Source: Aquibium sp. ELW1220 (GTDB lineage: Bacteria; Pseudomonadota; Alphaproteobacteria; Rhizobiales; Rhizobiaceae). From it: DNA of 64,000 nt. The notes beneath the pieces were generated by a model. That model had not been told where the DNA came from. It ran no database searches and saw only the letters and a list, made by a program, of their open reading frames with translations. The stretch is taken from the NCBI RefSeq assembly GCF_030398385.1, contig NZ_JAOAOQ010000004.1:124001-188000 (forward strand), in the 5' to 3' direction. The translations under genes and the position numbers were made by a program. Positions 45,046 through 52,547 of this stretch are shown here, in pieces (position 1 is the first letter of the stretch; every line of letters starts with the position of its first letter).

Positions 45046-46095
45046 CTACTGCGCCTTCGTGTACTTGTCGATCAGCGCACGCGCCTCGTCGATCAGCGCC
45101 TGGCCGTCGACGCCCTTGGCCTTCACCTCCTCGATCCAGCGGGCATAGACCGGCTGGGCGGCCTCCTGCCAGCGGGCGACTTCCGCCGCATCGAGAGTGA
45201 TGATGTTGTTGTTGCGATCGACTGCGATCTGGCGCGCCGGGCCGTCGGCACTGGCCTGCGTGCTGCCGGCGAAGGCCGAGAATTCCTGCCCGGAATTGTC
45301 GTCGATCACCTTCTTCAGATCGTCGGGCAGGCTTTCATAGCGATCCTTGTTCATCGCCAGCACGAAGGCCGTCGAATAGAGCGCGTGGTCGCCGCCGAAC
45401 TCGGTGTGATTGTTGACGAGTTCCGGCACCTTGAGCGCGGTGGTCACTTCCCAGGGAATGACCGCGCCGTCGATGACGCCCTTCGAAAGAGCCTCGGTGA
45501 CGGCCGGAACCGGCAGACCGACGGCGGTCGCGCCGAGTTCGCCGAGCAGGCCGGTGATGATGCGGGTCGGCGCGCGCAGCTTGAGACCCTTCATGTCCTC
45601 GAGCTTGGCGACCGGCGTCTTCGTGTGGATCACGCCCGGGCCGTGCACCCAGGTGCCGACGATGTGGACGTCCTTGAAATCGGTGTCCTTCATCTCCTTC
45701 TCGAACAGATCCCAATAGGCGCGCGACGTCGCGTCCGCATTGGTCATCATGAAGGGAAGCTCGAACACCTCCACGCGGGGGAAGCGGCCGGGCGTGTAGC
45801 CGACCACGGTCCAGACGACGTCGACGGTACCGTCGATCGCCTGGTCCATCAGCTGCGGAGGCGTGCCGCCGAGCTGCATCGAGGGATAGCGCTCGACCTT
45901 GATGCGGCCGCCCGAGTCCGCCTCGACCTTGTCGGCCCAGACGTCGAGGACGAGCTTGGGCACGTTGGCCTGCGCGGGCAGGAACTGGTGCAGCTTCAGG
46001 GTGACTTCCTGGGCGAAGCTCGCCCCCGTCGAAACCCAGGATGCGGCGGCGACTGCGCTGGCGAGCGCCAGCGACTTCCAAGTGAATGCCTTCAA
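45046..46095 (-). CDS. dctP: TRAP transporter substrate-binding protein, DctP type
   Basis: A 349-residue periplasmic binding protein with signal peptide LKAFTWKSLALASAVAAASWVSTGASFAQ cleaved near residue 29 and DctP features: VTLKLHQFLPAQANVPK, GPGVIHTKTPVAKLEDMKGLKLRAPTRI and GGDHALYSTAFVLAMNK. The substrate is probably an organic acid, unspecified. TTG at 46095 is chosen because GGGAGG lies 6 bp upstream and the signal peptide then starts correctly; upstream ATGs lack ribosome sites and would lengthen it unnaturally. Confidence 0.9.
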   Translation of the reverse strand: MKAFTWKSLALASAVAAASWVSTGASFAQEVTLKLHQFLPAQANVPKLVLDVWADKVEADSGGRIKVERYPSMQLGGTPPQLMDQAIDGTVDVVWTVVGYTPGRFPRVEVFELPFMMTNADATSRAYWDLFEKEMKDTDFKDVHIVGTWVHGPGVIHTKTPVAKLEDMKGLKLRAPTRIITGLLGELGATAVGLPVPAVTEALSKGVIDGAVIPWEVTTALKVPELVNNHTEFGGDHALYSTAFVLAMNKDRYESLPDDLKKVIDDNSGQEFSAFAGSTQASADGPARQIAVDRNNNIITLDAAEVARWQEAAQPVYARWIEEVKAKGVDGQALIDEARALIDKYTKAQ

Positions 46096-46263
46096 TTCTA
46101 CCTCCCATTGCGGTACGAACTCGCAGGCGCGAGCATCGGCCATAACCGGCATGCGGTCCAGCACAACTTACCCGAAAACGGGTGACAATAAAGCGGCCGG
46201 GATCAAAAAGTTCGTAACATTTTTCAGGGACATGCGTGCCCGGCGAGGTGCTGCGACAGCTGC

Positions 46264-46725
46264 TCAGACCGGCAGCCCTCCCCCCTCCTTCAGCGTTTCC
46301 AGAACGATGGCGGTCTTGACGTGCTGGACGGACTCGTGCGGCAGGAGCACGCCATTGACGAACTCCGACAGCGATTTCAGGTCCGGCGTCACGACCTTGA
46401 GCACGTAGTCCATCTCGCCGGTGAGCGCATGCGCCTCCTGGACCTCGGGCAGCCGGGCGAGCAGGTCGGCGAAGCGCTGCGCATTGTCGCGGTTGTGGGT
46501 GGCGAGCGTCACCGAGATGATGTTGACCAGAGGGAAGCCCATCTTCTCGCGGTCGAGCACCGCCCGGTACCCGCGGATGTAGCCCTCCTCTTCCAGCCGC
46601 TGCCTTCGGCGCGAGCACTGCGAGGCCGACAGATGCACCCGCTCGCCCAGTTCCGCATTCGTCAACCGCGCGTCCAGCTGAAGCAGCGCCGCGATCTTGC
46701 GGTCAAATCCATCCAACCCGTTCAT
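46264..46725 (-). CDS. Lrp/AsnC family transcriptional regulator
   Basis: A 153-residue Lrp-type regulator: N-terminal helix-turn-helix (LDGFDRKIAALLQLDARLTNAELGERVHLSASQCSRRRQRLEEEG) and a C-terminal RAM ligand-binding domain (EVQEAHALTGEMDYVLKVV). It is divergent from hpd, where Lrp-type regulators commonly sit and control tyrosine/phenylalanine catabolism. ATG at 46725 has AGGAGA 9 bp upstream; the ATG at 46761 has no ribosome site. Confidence 0.92.
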   Translation of the reverse strand: MNGLDGFDRKIAALLQLDARLTNAELGERVHLSASQCSRRRQRLEEEGYIRGYRAVLDREKMGFPLVNIISVTLATHNRDNAQRFADLLARLPEVQEAHALTGEMDYVLKVVTPDLKSLSEFVNGVLLPHESVQHVKTAIVLETLKEGGGLPV

Positions 46726-46760
46726 CGCGCGCGTCTTCTCCTGAATTAGTGCACGTTTCA

Positions 46761-46830
46761 TGCATCAAGACAGCACCTGCGAGCCCAGTTTGCAACCCTC
46801 GTGCATCAAGCTCGGTCTATGCTTGAAGCA
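46761..46830. promoter_or_regulatory. repeated TGCATCAAG elements between Lrp gene and hpd
   Basis: TGCATCAAG occurs at 46761-46769 and 46802-46810, 41 bp apart (about four helical turns). An inverted near-copy, CTTGAAGCA, is at 46822-46830. Phased, partly inverted elements suit an Lrp-type multimeric regulator binding the divergent promoter region. Confidence 0.45.
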
Positions 46831-46868
46831 GATCGGCTCCTGCCGAAAGCCAGCCAAGGAGGATGACC

Positions 46869-47981
46869 ATGGGTCCTTTCCCGCACGATGCACCGCCCGC
46901 CACGATCACGGAAAAGAACCCCGCCGGCACCGACGGGTTCGAATTCGTCGAATTCGCGCATCCCGAACCGGCAAAGCTCGCCGAACTGTTCCAGCGCATG
47001 GGCTACGTGGCGGTCGCCAGGCACCGGACGAAGGACGTGACGGTCTGGCGCCAGGGTGACATCAACTACATCGTCAATGCGGAGCCCGGTTCGCATGCGA
47101 TGCGGTTCGTCGAGGAGCACGGTCCCTGCGCGCCGTCGATGGCGTGGCGCGTCGTCGATGCGCGGAAGGCCTTCGATCATGCCGTGTCGAAGGGAGCCAC
47201 CCCCTACACTGGCGACGACAAGGCGCTCGACGTCCCGGCCATCGTGGGCATCGGCGGCTCGCTGCTCTACTTCGTCGAGACCTATGGCGAAAAGGGCTCG
47301 GCCTACGACGCCGAATTCGAATGGCTGGGCGAGCGGAACCCGAAGCCGCAGGGTGTCGGCTTCTATTATCTCGACCACCTGACCCACAACGTCTATCGCG
47401 GCAACATGGATAAGTGGTGGGCCTTCTATCGCGAACTCTTCGGCTTCACCCAGATCCACTATTTCGACATCGACGGCCGCATCACCGGCCTCGTCAGCCG
47501 CGCCATTACCTCGCCCTGCGGCAAGATCCGCATCCCGCTCAACGAGTCCAAGGACGACACGAGCCAGATCGAGGAATACCTGAAGAAGTACAAGGGCGAA
47601 GGCATCCAGCATATCGCCGTCGGCACCGACGGCATCTACGACGCCACCGACCGGCTGGCCGCGAACGGGCTGAAATTCATGCCCGGCCCCCCGGACGCCT
47701 ACTACGACCTTTCGCACGAACGCGTGCAGGGCCATGACGAGCCGATCGAGCGGATGAAGACCCACGGCATCCTGATCGACGGCGAAGGCGTGGTGAATGG
47801 CGGCATGACCAAGATCCTGCTGCAGATCTTCTCCAAGACGGTGATCGGCCCGATCTTCTTCGAGTTCATCCAGCGCAAGGGCGACGAGGGCTTCGGCGAG
47901 GGCAACTTCCGCGCCCTGTTCGAATCGATCGAGGAAGACCAGATCCGCCGCGGCATCATCACCGCGGAAGCGGCGGAATAA
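46869..47981 (+). CDS. hpd: 4-hydroxyphenylpyruvate dioxygenase
   Basis: A 370-residue non-haem iron dioxygenase converting 4-hydroxyphenylpyruvate to homogentisate in tyrosine breakdown. The two vicinal-oxygen-chelate halves are present. The iron ligands are His in YLDHLTHNV, His in GIQHIAVGT and Glu in the C-terminal GEGNFRALFESIE; FFEFIQRKGDEGFGEGNF is the classic end motif. ATG at 46869 has AAGGAGG 6 bp upstream; the ATG at 46863 abuts that site. A strong terminator follows. Confidence 0.96.
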   Translation: MGPFPHDAPPATITEKNPAGTDGFEFVEFAHPEPAKLAELFQRMGYVAVARHRTKDVTVWRQGDINYIVNAEPGSHAMRFVEEHGPCAPSMAWRVVDARKAFDHAVSKGATPYTGDDKALDVPAIVGIGGSLLYFVETYGEKGSAYDAEFEWLGERNPKPQGVGFYYLDHLTHNVYRGNMDKWWAFYRELFGFTQIHYFDIDGRITGLVSRAITSPCGKIRIPLNESKDDTSQIEEYLKKYKGEGIQHIAVGTDGIYDATDRLAANGLKFMPGPPDAYYDLSHERVQGHDEPIERMKTHGILIDGEGVVNGGMTKILLQIFSKTVIGPIFFEFIQRKGDEGFGEGNFRALFESIEEDQIRRGIITAEAAE

Positions 47982-48001
47982 GACCCCGAAGGGGAACCCG
48001 A

Positions 48002-48034
48002 GGGGATCGGCGCGAGGAACGCCGGTCCCCTTTT
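48002..48034 (+). terminator. Rho-independent terminator after hpd
   Basis: GGGGATCGGCG (48002-48012) pairs with CGCCGGTCCCC (48020-48030), eleven pairs including one G.T, followed directly by TTTT. It touches the stop codon of the convergent brnA. Confidence 0.85.
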
Positions 48035-48363
48035 CATTGCGGGTCGTGCCGCCTGCCCTGTTCGGTCAGCCCGGCGGCCTTGCGCAGCGCCTCGTTCATG
48101 CGGCTCTGCCAGCCTGGCCCGCCGGCCCGGAACCGCTCCACCACGTCGGCATCGAGCCGAAGCGTCACCTGCTTCTTCGGGTTCGGGACCGGCGGACGCC
48201 CGCGGCGGATGCTGGCTGCAAGCTCCGGAAAGATCTCGGCGAAGGGCCGCGCCTGCCGGAACTCCTCCTCCGTCCATTCTGGGTTGTCCGAAACCGCGTC
48301 CCAGTCCTCGCGGCTGTAACCGCGCCCGGGCTTGAACTCCGCCTTGAGATTACGTCCCGTCAT
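48034..48363 (-). CDS. brnA: BrnA-type antitoxin
   Basis: A 109-residue BrnA antitoxin. The C-terminal ribbon-helix-helix (KKQVTLRLDADVVERFRAGGPGWQSRMNEALRKAAGL) is the standard BrnA DNA-binding domain. It neutralises the BrnT ribonuclease and represses the operon. ATG at 48363 overlaps the end of the restored brnT frame by 14 bp. It appears intact although the partner toxin is frameshifted. Confidence 0.92.
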   Translation of the reverse strand: MTGRNLKAEFKPGRGYSREDWDAVSDNPEWTEEEFRQARPFAEIFPELAASIRRGRPPVPNPKKQVTLRLDADVVERFRAGGPGWQSRMNEALRKAAGLTEQGRRHDPQ

Positions 48364-48605
48364 GGATCACGAACTCCTTCCTGTTCGCCGGCCGCATGCT
48401 GATCACGGACAGCGCCTCCGCTCCGAGAGGTCGGAACACCACGGCCACAGCCGAAGCTCCGAGGAACCCGATGGCGAGAAACCGCTCGCCTTTGGCCGCA
48501 CGAATCACTGCCCGCGAAAAAGAAGTCGTCGGTCAGAGCCGCAAAATCGAGGCCGTGCTTGTCCAGGTTTGCCAGTCGCTTCGGCTCGTCCCACAATATC
48601 CGCAT
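48350..48605 (-). pseudogene. brnT: BrnT-type toxin with a homopolymer frameshift
   Basis: The first 29 codons (MRILWDEPKRLANLDKHGLD...) are BrnT. The rest of the family sequence (VIRAAKGERFLAIGFLGASAVAVVF, then SVISMRPANRKEFVIHDGT) is in the next frame and ends at TAA 48352-48350. The break is at a run of five A on the plus strand (48517-48521; T5 in the gene): removing one T restores an 84-residue BrnT. It may be a real inactivating mutation, a phase-variable tract or a sequencing error. Confidence 0.85.
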
Positions 48606-48620
48606 TTTACGTACCTACGA

Positions 48621-48649
48621 TAAATAGCCCGACCTTCCGCGCTTCGCAA
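48621..48649 (-). promoter_or_regulatory. brnTA promoter
   Basis: TTGCGA (48649-48644) and TATTTA (48626-48621) with a 17-bp spacer on the minus strand, ending 15 bp before the brnT start codon. The bases TTTACGTA-CC-TACGATAAA just downstream form an imperfect palindrome that BrnA could bind. Confidence 0.55.
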
Positions 48650-48659
48650 GTCCGCGAGT

Positions 48660-49211
48660 TCAGTCATCCCTCTCCGTAAATCCCAACCGTATCATCTCAT
48701 CGCGCCGCACCGGCCTGTCGAAATCGAGCAGGAACTCGTCGAGCTGCGGCGGCTTGACCGAGGTGCTGGACAGCATCGCATGCACCTGCCCGCGATGGTG
48801 GACATCGTGCAGGAAGAGATGCGCCAGAAGATCGGCGATGCGTTCGGGAAAGCGCCCGGCCGCCCCGCGGTCGGTGGTCACCCGGCGGGCCAGGTCGGCA
48901 TCGCCAAGTCCGTCGCAGAAGGCGACCAGCCGCTCGTCCCATTCCCGTTGCGCCGCTTCGAGCCGGGCGGGATCGGAGAAGGCGACGAAGTCCTCGAAGG
49001 CCGCCGGACCCCGCCCGTCTTCCTCCAGGGCATCGAGATAATAGAGATCCACCGCCAGCACATGGTTGAGCGTCTCAGCGATCGAGGGGAAGAAGCTCGT
49101 CCTCGGCGCATCGAATTCGCCTGGCTGCAGCGCCAGCACGGCTCGATACAGCCGATCGTTGGACCAGCGGTTGTTGCGCGCCATCCGGCGCATGTGCTCG
49201 AGGAGCGACAC
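48660..49211 (-). CDS. DinB family protein
   Basis: A 183-residue four-helix-bundle protein of the DinB superfamily. The three metal-binding histidines are recognisable: His in SIAETLNHVLAVD and two in the LFLHDVHHRGQVHAML motif. Family members are often metal-dependent transferases for mycothiol, bacillithiol or other thiols; the substrate here is unknown. It starts with GTG at 49211, 3 bp after the stop of the upstream small membrane protein gene. Confidence 0.88.
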   Translation of the reverse strand: MSLLEHMRRMARNNRWSNDRLYRAVLALQPGEFDAPRTSFFPSIAETLNHVLAVDLYYLDALEEDGRGPAAFEDFVAFSDPARLEAAQREWDERLVAFCDGLGDADLARRVTTDRGAAGRFPERIADLLAHLFLHDVHHRGQVHAMLSSTSVKPPQLDEFLLDFDRPVRRDEMIRLGFTERDD

Positions 49212-49214
49212 GAC

Positions 49215-49508
49215 TCACGCAGGCAGGGCAGCGAGGACGATGCCGCCGAAGAGCACGAAACCCGCGAGGTTGAGACCGAGCAGCTGCAGCATCCGGCGGC
49301 GGAGCGTCTGCGTTTCGTCATCGCGCGACACGCGCCAGTTCGTCACCGTGAAGGGCATTGCCGCGTAGCGCGGAAGACCCGTCTCGTTGCGCAACGCCGC
49401 CGACCGCTGCTCGATGCGATAGCTCAACCGGATCGCCTGGATGAAGACCGCAAGCATCGCTGCCGCCCAGAGGCCCGCAACGATGTAGAACCAACCGCCG
49501 AAGTCCAT
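49215..49508 (-). CDS. small membrane protein, 97 aa
   Basis: A 97-residue protein with two predicted helices (FYIVAGLWAAAMLAVFIQAI at the start, LLGLNLAGFVLFGGIVLAAL at the end) and a charged cytoplasmic middle. Not recognised. ATG at 49508 has GGAGGAGG 5 bp upstream, which favours it over a GTG two codons earlier. It precedes the DinB gene by 3 bp, so the two are in one operon. Confidence 0.78.
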   Translation of the reverse strand: MDFGGWFYIVAGLWAAAMLAVFIQAIRLSYRIEQRSAALRNETGLPRYAAMPFTVTNWRVSRDDETQTLRRRMLQLLGLNLAGFVLFGGIVLAALPA

Positions 49509-49575
49509 CCCCACCTCCTCCTGTCCCGCGACTTACCTTAGCGGCCGACGCTGGACGGGCAAGGCGGCACGGCCG

Positions 49576-50589
49576 TCAGTGCTCGTACTTCTCCACCGTC
49601 TGCTCGATAGCGCCGAAGATCGAATGACCCGACGCGTCCTTCATCTCGATGCGCACCGTGTCCCCGAAGCGCATGAACGGCGTGACCGGCTTGCCGGTCT
49701 CGATCGTCTCGATCGTGCGAATCTCGGCGATACAGGAATAGCCGGCCCCGCCCTGCGCCACCGGTTTGCCCGGCCCTTCGTCGAGCTTGTTCGACACTGT
49801 GCCCGAGCCGATGATGGCTCCCGCGCCGAGCGGTCGCGTCTTTGCGGCGTGCGCGACCAGCGTCGGGAAATCGAAGGTCATGTCGATGCCGGCATTGGCG
49901 CGGCCGAAGGGCTTGCCGTTGAGATCGACGCAGAGCGGCAGGTGCACCTTGCCCCCGTCCCAGGCGTCGCCCAGTTCGTCCGGCGTGACGGCCACCGGCG
50001 AGAAGGTCGAGGACGGCTTGGACTGGAAGAAGCCGAAGCCCTTGGCGAGTTCAGCAGGGATCAATCCACGCAGCGACACGTCGTTGACCAGCATGACGAG
50101 CCTTATCGCGGCAGCGGCTTCCTCGCGGGAGGCTCCCATCGGAACGTCGTCGACGATGACCGCCACCTCCCCTTCCATGTCGATTCCGAAGGCCTCGTCC
50201 GCCATCAGGATCGGATCGCGCGGGGCGAGGAACGTGTCGGAACCGCCCTGGTACATCAGCGGGTCGGTCCAGAAGGTCTCGGGCATCTCGGCATTGCGCG
50301 CCTTGCGCACCAGTTCGACATGGTTGACGTAGGCTGAGCCATCCGCCCACTGGTAGGCACGCGGCAGCGGCGACAGCGCGTCATGCTCGTGGAAGCGCTC
50401 GGACGGCACGGCGCCGTGATCGAGGCTCTCAGAGAGGGCCTCCAGATGCGGCGCGATCCGCTTCCAGTCGTCGAGCGCGGCCTGAAGCGTGGGCACCAGG
50501 AACGAGGCATCCGTGCAGCGGGTCAGGTCCTTCGACACGACAACCACCCGTCCGTCGCGCTTGCCGTTCTTCAATGTGGCGAGTTTCAC
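49576..50589 (-). CDS. fumarylacetoacetate hydrolase family protein
   Basis: A 337-residue FAH-family hydrolase starting VKLATLKNGKRDGRVVVVSKDLT. The acidic metal-binding segment MEGEVAVIVDDVPMG and the LVNDVSLRG, GSGTVSN and GDTVRIEM blocks are present. It could be the fumarylacetoacetase that ends tyrosine breakdown downstream of hpd (1.6 kb away), but other acylpyruvate hydrolases look similar. GTG at 50589 has GAGGGAG 8 bp upstream. It is divergent from a MarR regulator. Confidence 0.86.
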   Translation of the reverse strand: MKLATLKNGKRDGRVVVVSKDLTRCTDASFLVPTLQAALDDWKRIAPHLEALSESLDHGAVPSERFHEHDALSPLPRAYQWADGSAYVNHVELVRKARNAEMPETFWTDPLMYQGGSDTFLAPRDPILMADEAFGIDMEGEVAVIVDDVPMGASREEAAAAIRLVMLVNDVSLRGLIPAELAKGFGFFQSKPSSTFSPVAVTPDELGDAWDGGKVHLPLCVDLNGKPFGRANAGIDMTFDFPTLVAHAAKTRPLGAGAIIGSGTVSNKLDEGPGKPVAQGGAGYSCIAEIRTIETIETGKPVTPFMRFGDTVRIEMKDASGHSIFGAIEQTVEKYEH

Positions 50590-50685
50590 CTGGTTCGCTC
50601 CCTCGATCATGTTGCGGCCGCCGGTTTGACCCGCGGCCGATTTCGTTGCATCCGTAACCGTCGACTTTGTAACCATCAACGCCGA

Positions 50686-51156
50686 ATGGAACATCAGATG
50701 GAGCATGGCGCCGACGAGGCGGCAAGTCTGGAGCTGGAGAAATTCCTCCCCTACCGGCTCAACCGGCTGGCGGAGGCGGTCAGCCGCGATTTCCAGACGA
50801 TCTACAGGACCCGCTACGGGCTCACCCGGCCGGAATGGCGGCTGCTCGCCTCGCTCGGGCAGCACGGCACGATGACGGCCACCGAGGTCGGCCGCGACTC
50901 CGCCATGCACAAGACCAAGGTGAGCCGAGCCGTGACCGCGCTGGAGGAGCGGCGCTGGCTGAAGCGCGAGACGGATCCGGACGACCGCCGCGTCGAACGG
51001 CTGGCGCTGACGCCTGCCGGCGAAAGGACCTATGCCGAGATCGTACCTCTGGCGCGCCGCTTCGAGACGGACCTGCTGCGAATGCTGGCCCCGTCCGAAC
51101 GGGAGGCACTGTCGATCGGGCTGGCCGCAGTCGAGCGTCGCTTCGGCTCCCGGTAG
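50686..51156 (+). CDS. MarR family transcriptional regulator
   Basis: A 156-residue winged-helix MarR protein: dimerisation helix LPYRLNRLAEAVSRDFQTIY, recognition region TATEVGRDSAMHKTKVSRAVTALEERRWLKRETDPDDRRVERLALTP-like wing. It is divergent from the FAH-family gene, which it may control. A direct repeat GTAACC (50654-50659 and 50669-50674) lies between them. The start is ATG at 50686; an in-frame ATG four codons later is also possible. Confidence 0.9.
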   Translation: MEHQMEHGADEAASLELEKFLPYRLNRLAEAVSRDFQTIYRTRYGLTRPEWRLLASLGQHGTMTATEVGRDSAMHKTKVSRAVTALEERRWLKRETDPDDRRVERLALTPAGERTYAEIVPLARRFETDLLRMLAPSEREALSIGLAAVERRFGSR

Positions 51157-51182
51157 CGCGTTGGAACATTCGCCATGGCGCG

Positions 51183-51196
51183 AGGTTTCGAAACCT
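51183..51196. promoter_or_regulatory. 14-bp perfect palindrome upstream of lipocalin gene
   Basis: AGGTTTCGAAACCT, a perfect palindrome, lies 25 bp before the lipocalin start and 27 bp after the marR stop. It could be a binding site of the MarR dimer encoded upstream or of another repressor. Confidence 0.35.
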
Positions 51197-51220
51197 TACG
51201 CCAGACAAGCGAGGTTCTTC

Positions 51221-51787
51221 ATGAAACGCACGATACTCCATGCAGCGGCCCTGGTCGCGCTCTCGACAGCCGCCTTCGCGCAGGAAACCGGCTCGACCAG
51301 TGCCGGCGAGACGATCGAGCCGGAAGCCTATGCCGGCCTCTGGTACGAGATCGCCCGCACGCCCGCCCCCTTCCAGGACCAGTGCGACGGCGGCGTCACC
51401 GCGTCCTACGTGCTGGAGAGCGACGGTGTGATCGGCGTCGTCAACCGCTGCGATCTCCCGGACGGCACCGTCAACAGCATCGAAGGCACGGCTGAAGCCG
51501 TCGGCGACGGCTTCCGCCGGCTGAACGTGGACTTCCCGCAATCGCCCGAGGAGGACGGCGCGAACTACGTCATCGAGGCTGTCGGCCCGAAGGATGACGG
51601 CGTGTACGGCTGGGCCGTCGTGCGCGGACCGGGCGAAGGCTTCGGCTGGATCCTGTCGCGCACGCCCGAAATCACCGCGGACGTGCGTGCGGAGGCCGAG
51701 GCCGCGATGCAGGAAGCCGGCCTCGACCCCGCACGGCTGAGCGATACGAAGCAGCCCCCGCAGAACTACGAGCCGGAAGGCAACTGA
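51221..51787 (+). CDS. lipocalin family protein (Blc-like), secreted
   Basis: A 188-residue protein with signal peptide MKRTILHAAALVALSTAAFA and a lipocalin domain: GLWYEIARTPAPFQDQCDGG is the signature first strand, GVIGVVNRCDLPDGTVN the second conserved block and ILSRTPEI the last. Two cysteines may form the usual disulfide. No lipobox is seen, so it is probably periplasmic, not outer-membrane lipoprotein. Bacterial lipocalins bind fatty acids or lysophospholipids and respond to membrane stress. Confidence 0.9.
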   Translation: MKRTILHAAALVALSTAAFAQETGSTSAGETIEPEAYAGLWYEIARTPAPFQDQCDGGVTASYVLESDGVIGVVNRCDLPDGTVNSIEGTAEAVGDGFRRLNVDFPQSPEEDGANYVIEAVGPKDDGVYGWAVVRGPGEGFGWILSRTPEITADVRAEAEAAMQEAGLDPARLSDTKQPPQNYEPEGN

Positions 51788-51849
51788 GGCTGACGGACGG
51801 GTTCGGTCGCAGCAGCCCCGGCCGTGCCCGTTCTTCCTCCGGGACCCGT

Positions 51850-51878
51850 TTGACCGCCCGTCGCGGCTGCCTTATTCT
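51850..51878 (+). promoter_or_regulatory. promoter of phd-vapC, predicted leaderless transcript
   Basis: TTGACC (51850-51855) and TATTCT (51873-51878) with a 17-bp spacer. The antitoxin ATG (51885) begins 7 bp after the -10, where transcription should start, so the mRNA would be leaderless. No ribosome site is present, in agreement with this. Confidence 0.6.
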
Positions 51879-51884
51879 GCCGCC

Positions 51885-52142
51885 ATGCGCGAAGTCCGTT
51901 CATCCGAACTGCAATCGCAGTTGGTCGACCTGCTCGACGACGTCGAAGCAGGCGAGACGATCGTGATCACCCGCGATGGGAGGCCGGTTGCGAGGCTGGT
52001 CCCGGAAATCAGCCCGGGGGACCAGATCCGAACCGTCGTGAAGGAACCGGTCGAGGATCTGAAGGCATGGCGGAAGACTCTTCCGCCCAATGATATGACC
52101 CTTGCCGACATCCTCTCCGCCCGGGATGAAGGTCGCCGGTAG
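51885..52142 (+). CDS. Phd/YefM-type antitoxin
   Basis: An 85-residue antitoxin with the Phd fold (VRSSELQSQLVDLLDDVEAGETIVITRDGRPVARLVPE) and a C-terminal toxin-binding tail ending LADILSARDEGRR. It is directly followed by the toxin start with no gap. A strong promoter places the predicted mRNA start at the ATG itself. Confidence 0.9.
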   Translation: MREVRSSELQSQLVDLLDDVEAGETIVITRDGRPVARLVPEISPGDQIRTVVKEPVEDLKAWRKTLPPNDMTLADILSARDEGRR

Positions 52143-52544
52143 GTGGCGATCGTCGTCGATAGTTCCGTCGCCGCCTGCTGGGCAATGCCCGACGCGTTCT
52201 CCGACTGTGCCGACGATGTGCTCGACGGAGGCGTTCGCGGTGGCATGGTCGTGCCCGACCTGTTCTGGCACGAGCTTCGAAACGTTCTGGTCGTCAACGA
52301 GAGACGCGGCCGCCTCCCCGCGGAGCAGACGGCGGTGGCGCTACAGAAGATTGCCGCACTTCCGCATCTGCTGGACACCGCGGACGGCGGGAACCGGATC
52401 ATTCTTCTCGCCCGCAGGCACATGCTCACGGCCTGCGACGCCGCCTGCCTCGAACTCGCCACGCGCCGGCAGCTTCCGCTCGCCACGCTCGACACGCGCC
52501 TTGCCGCGGCGGCTGCCGCCGAAGGCTGCGCCTTCACGGCCTGA
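52143..52544 (+). CDS. VapC-type PIN-domain toxin
   Basis: A 133-residue PIN toxin: Asp in AIVVDSSVAACW, Glu in DLFWHELRNVLV, Asp in LTACDAACLELA and Asp in LATLDTRLA make up the metal site. GTG at 52143 abuts the antitoxin stop TAG. It is intact and converges on tdh, leaving 3 bp between stop codons. Confidence 0.9.
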   Translation: MAIVVDSSVAACWAMPDAFSDCADDVLDGGVRGGMVVPDLFWHELRNVLVVNERRGRLPAEQTAVALQKIAALPHLLDTADGGNRIILLARRHMLTACDAACLELATRRQLPLATLDTRLAAAAAAEGCAFTA

Positions 52545-52547
52545 GCC

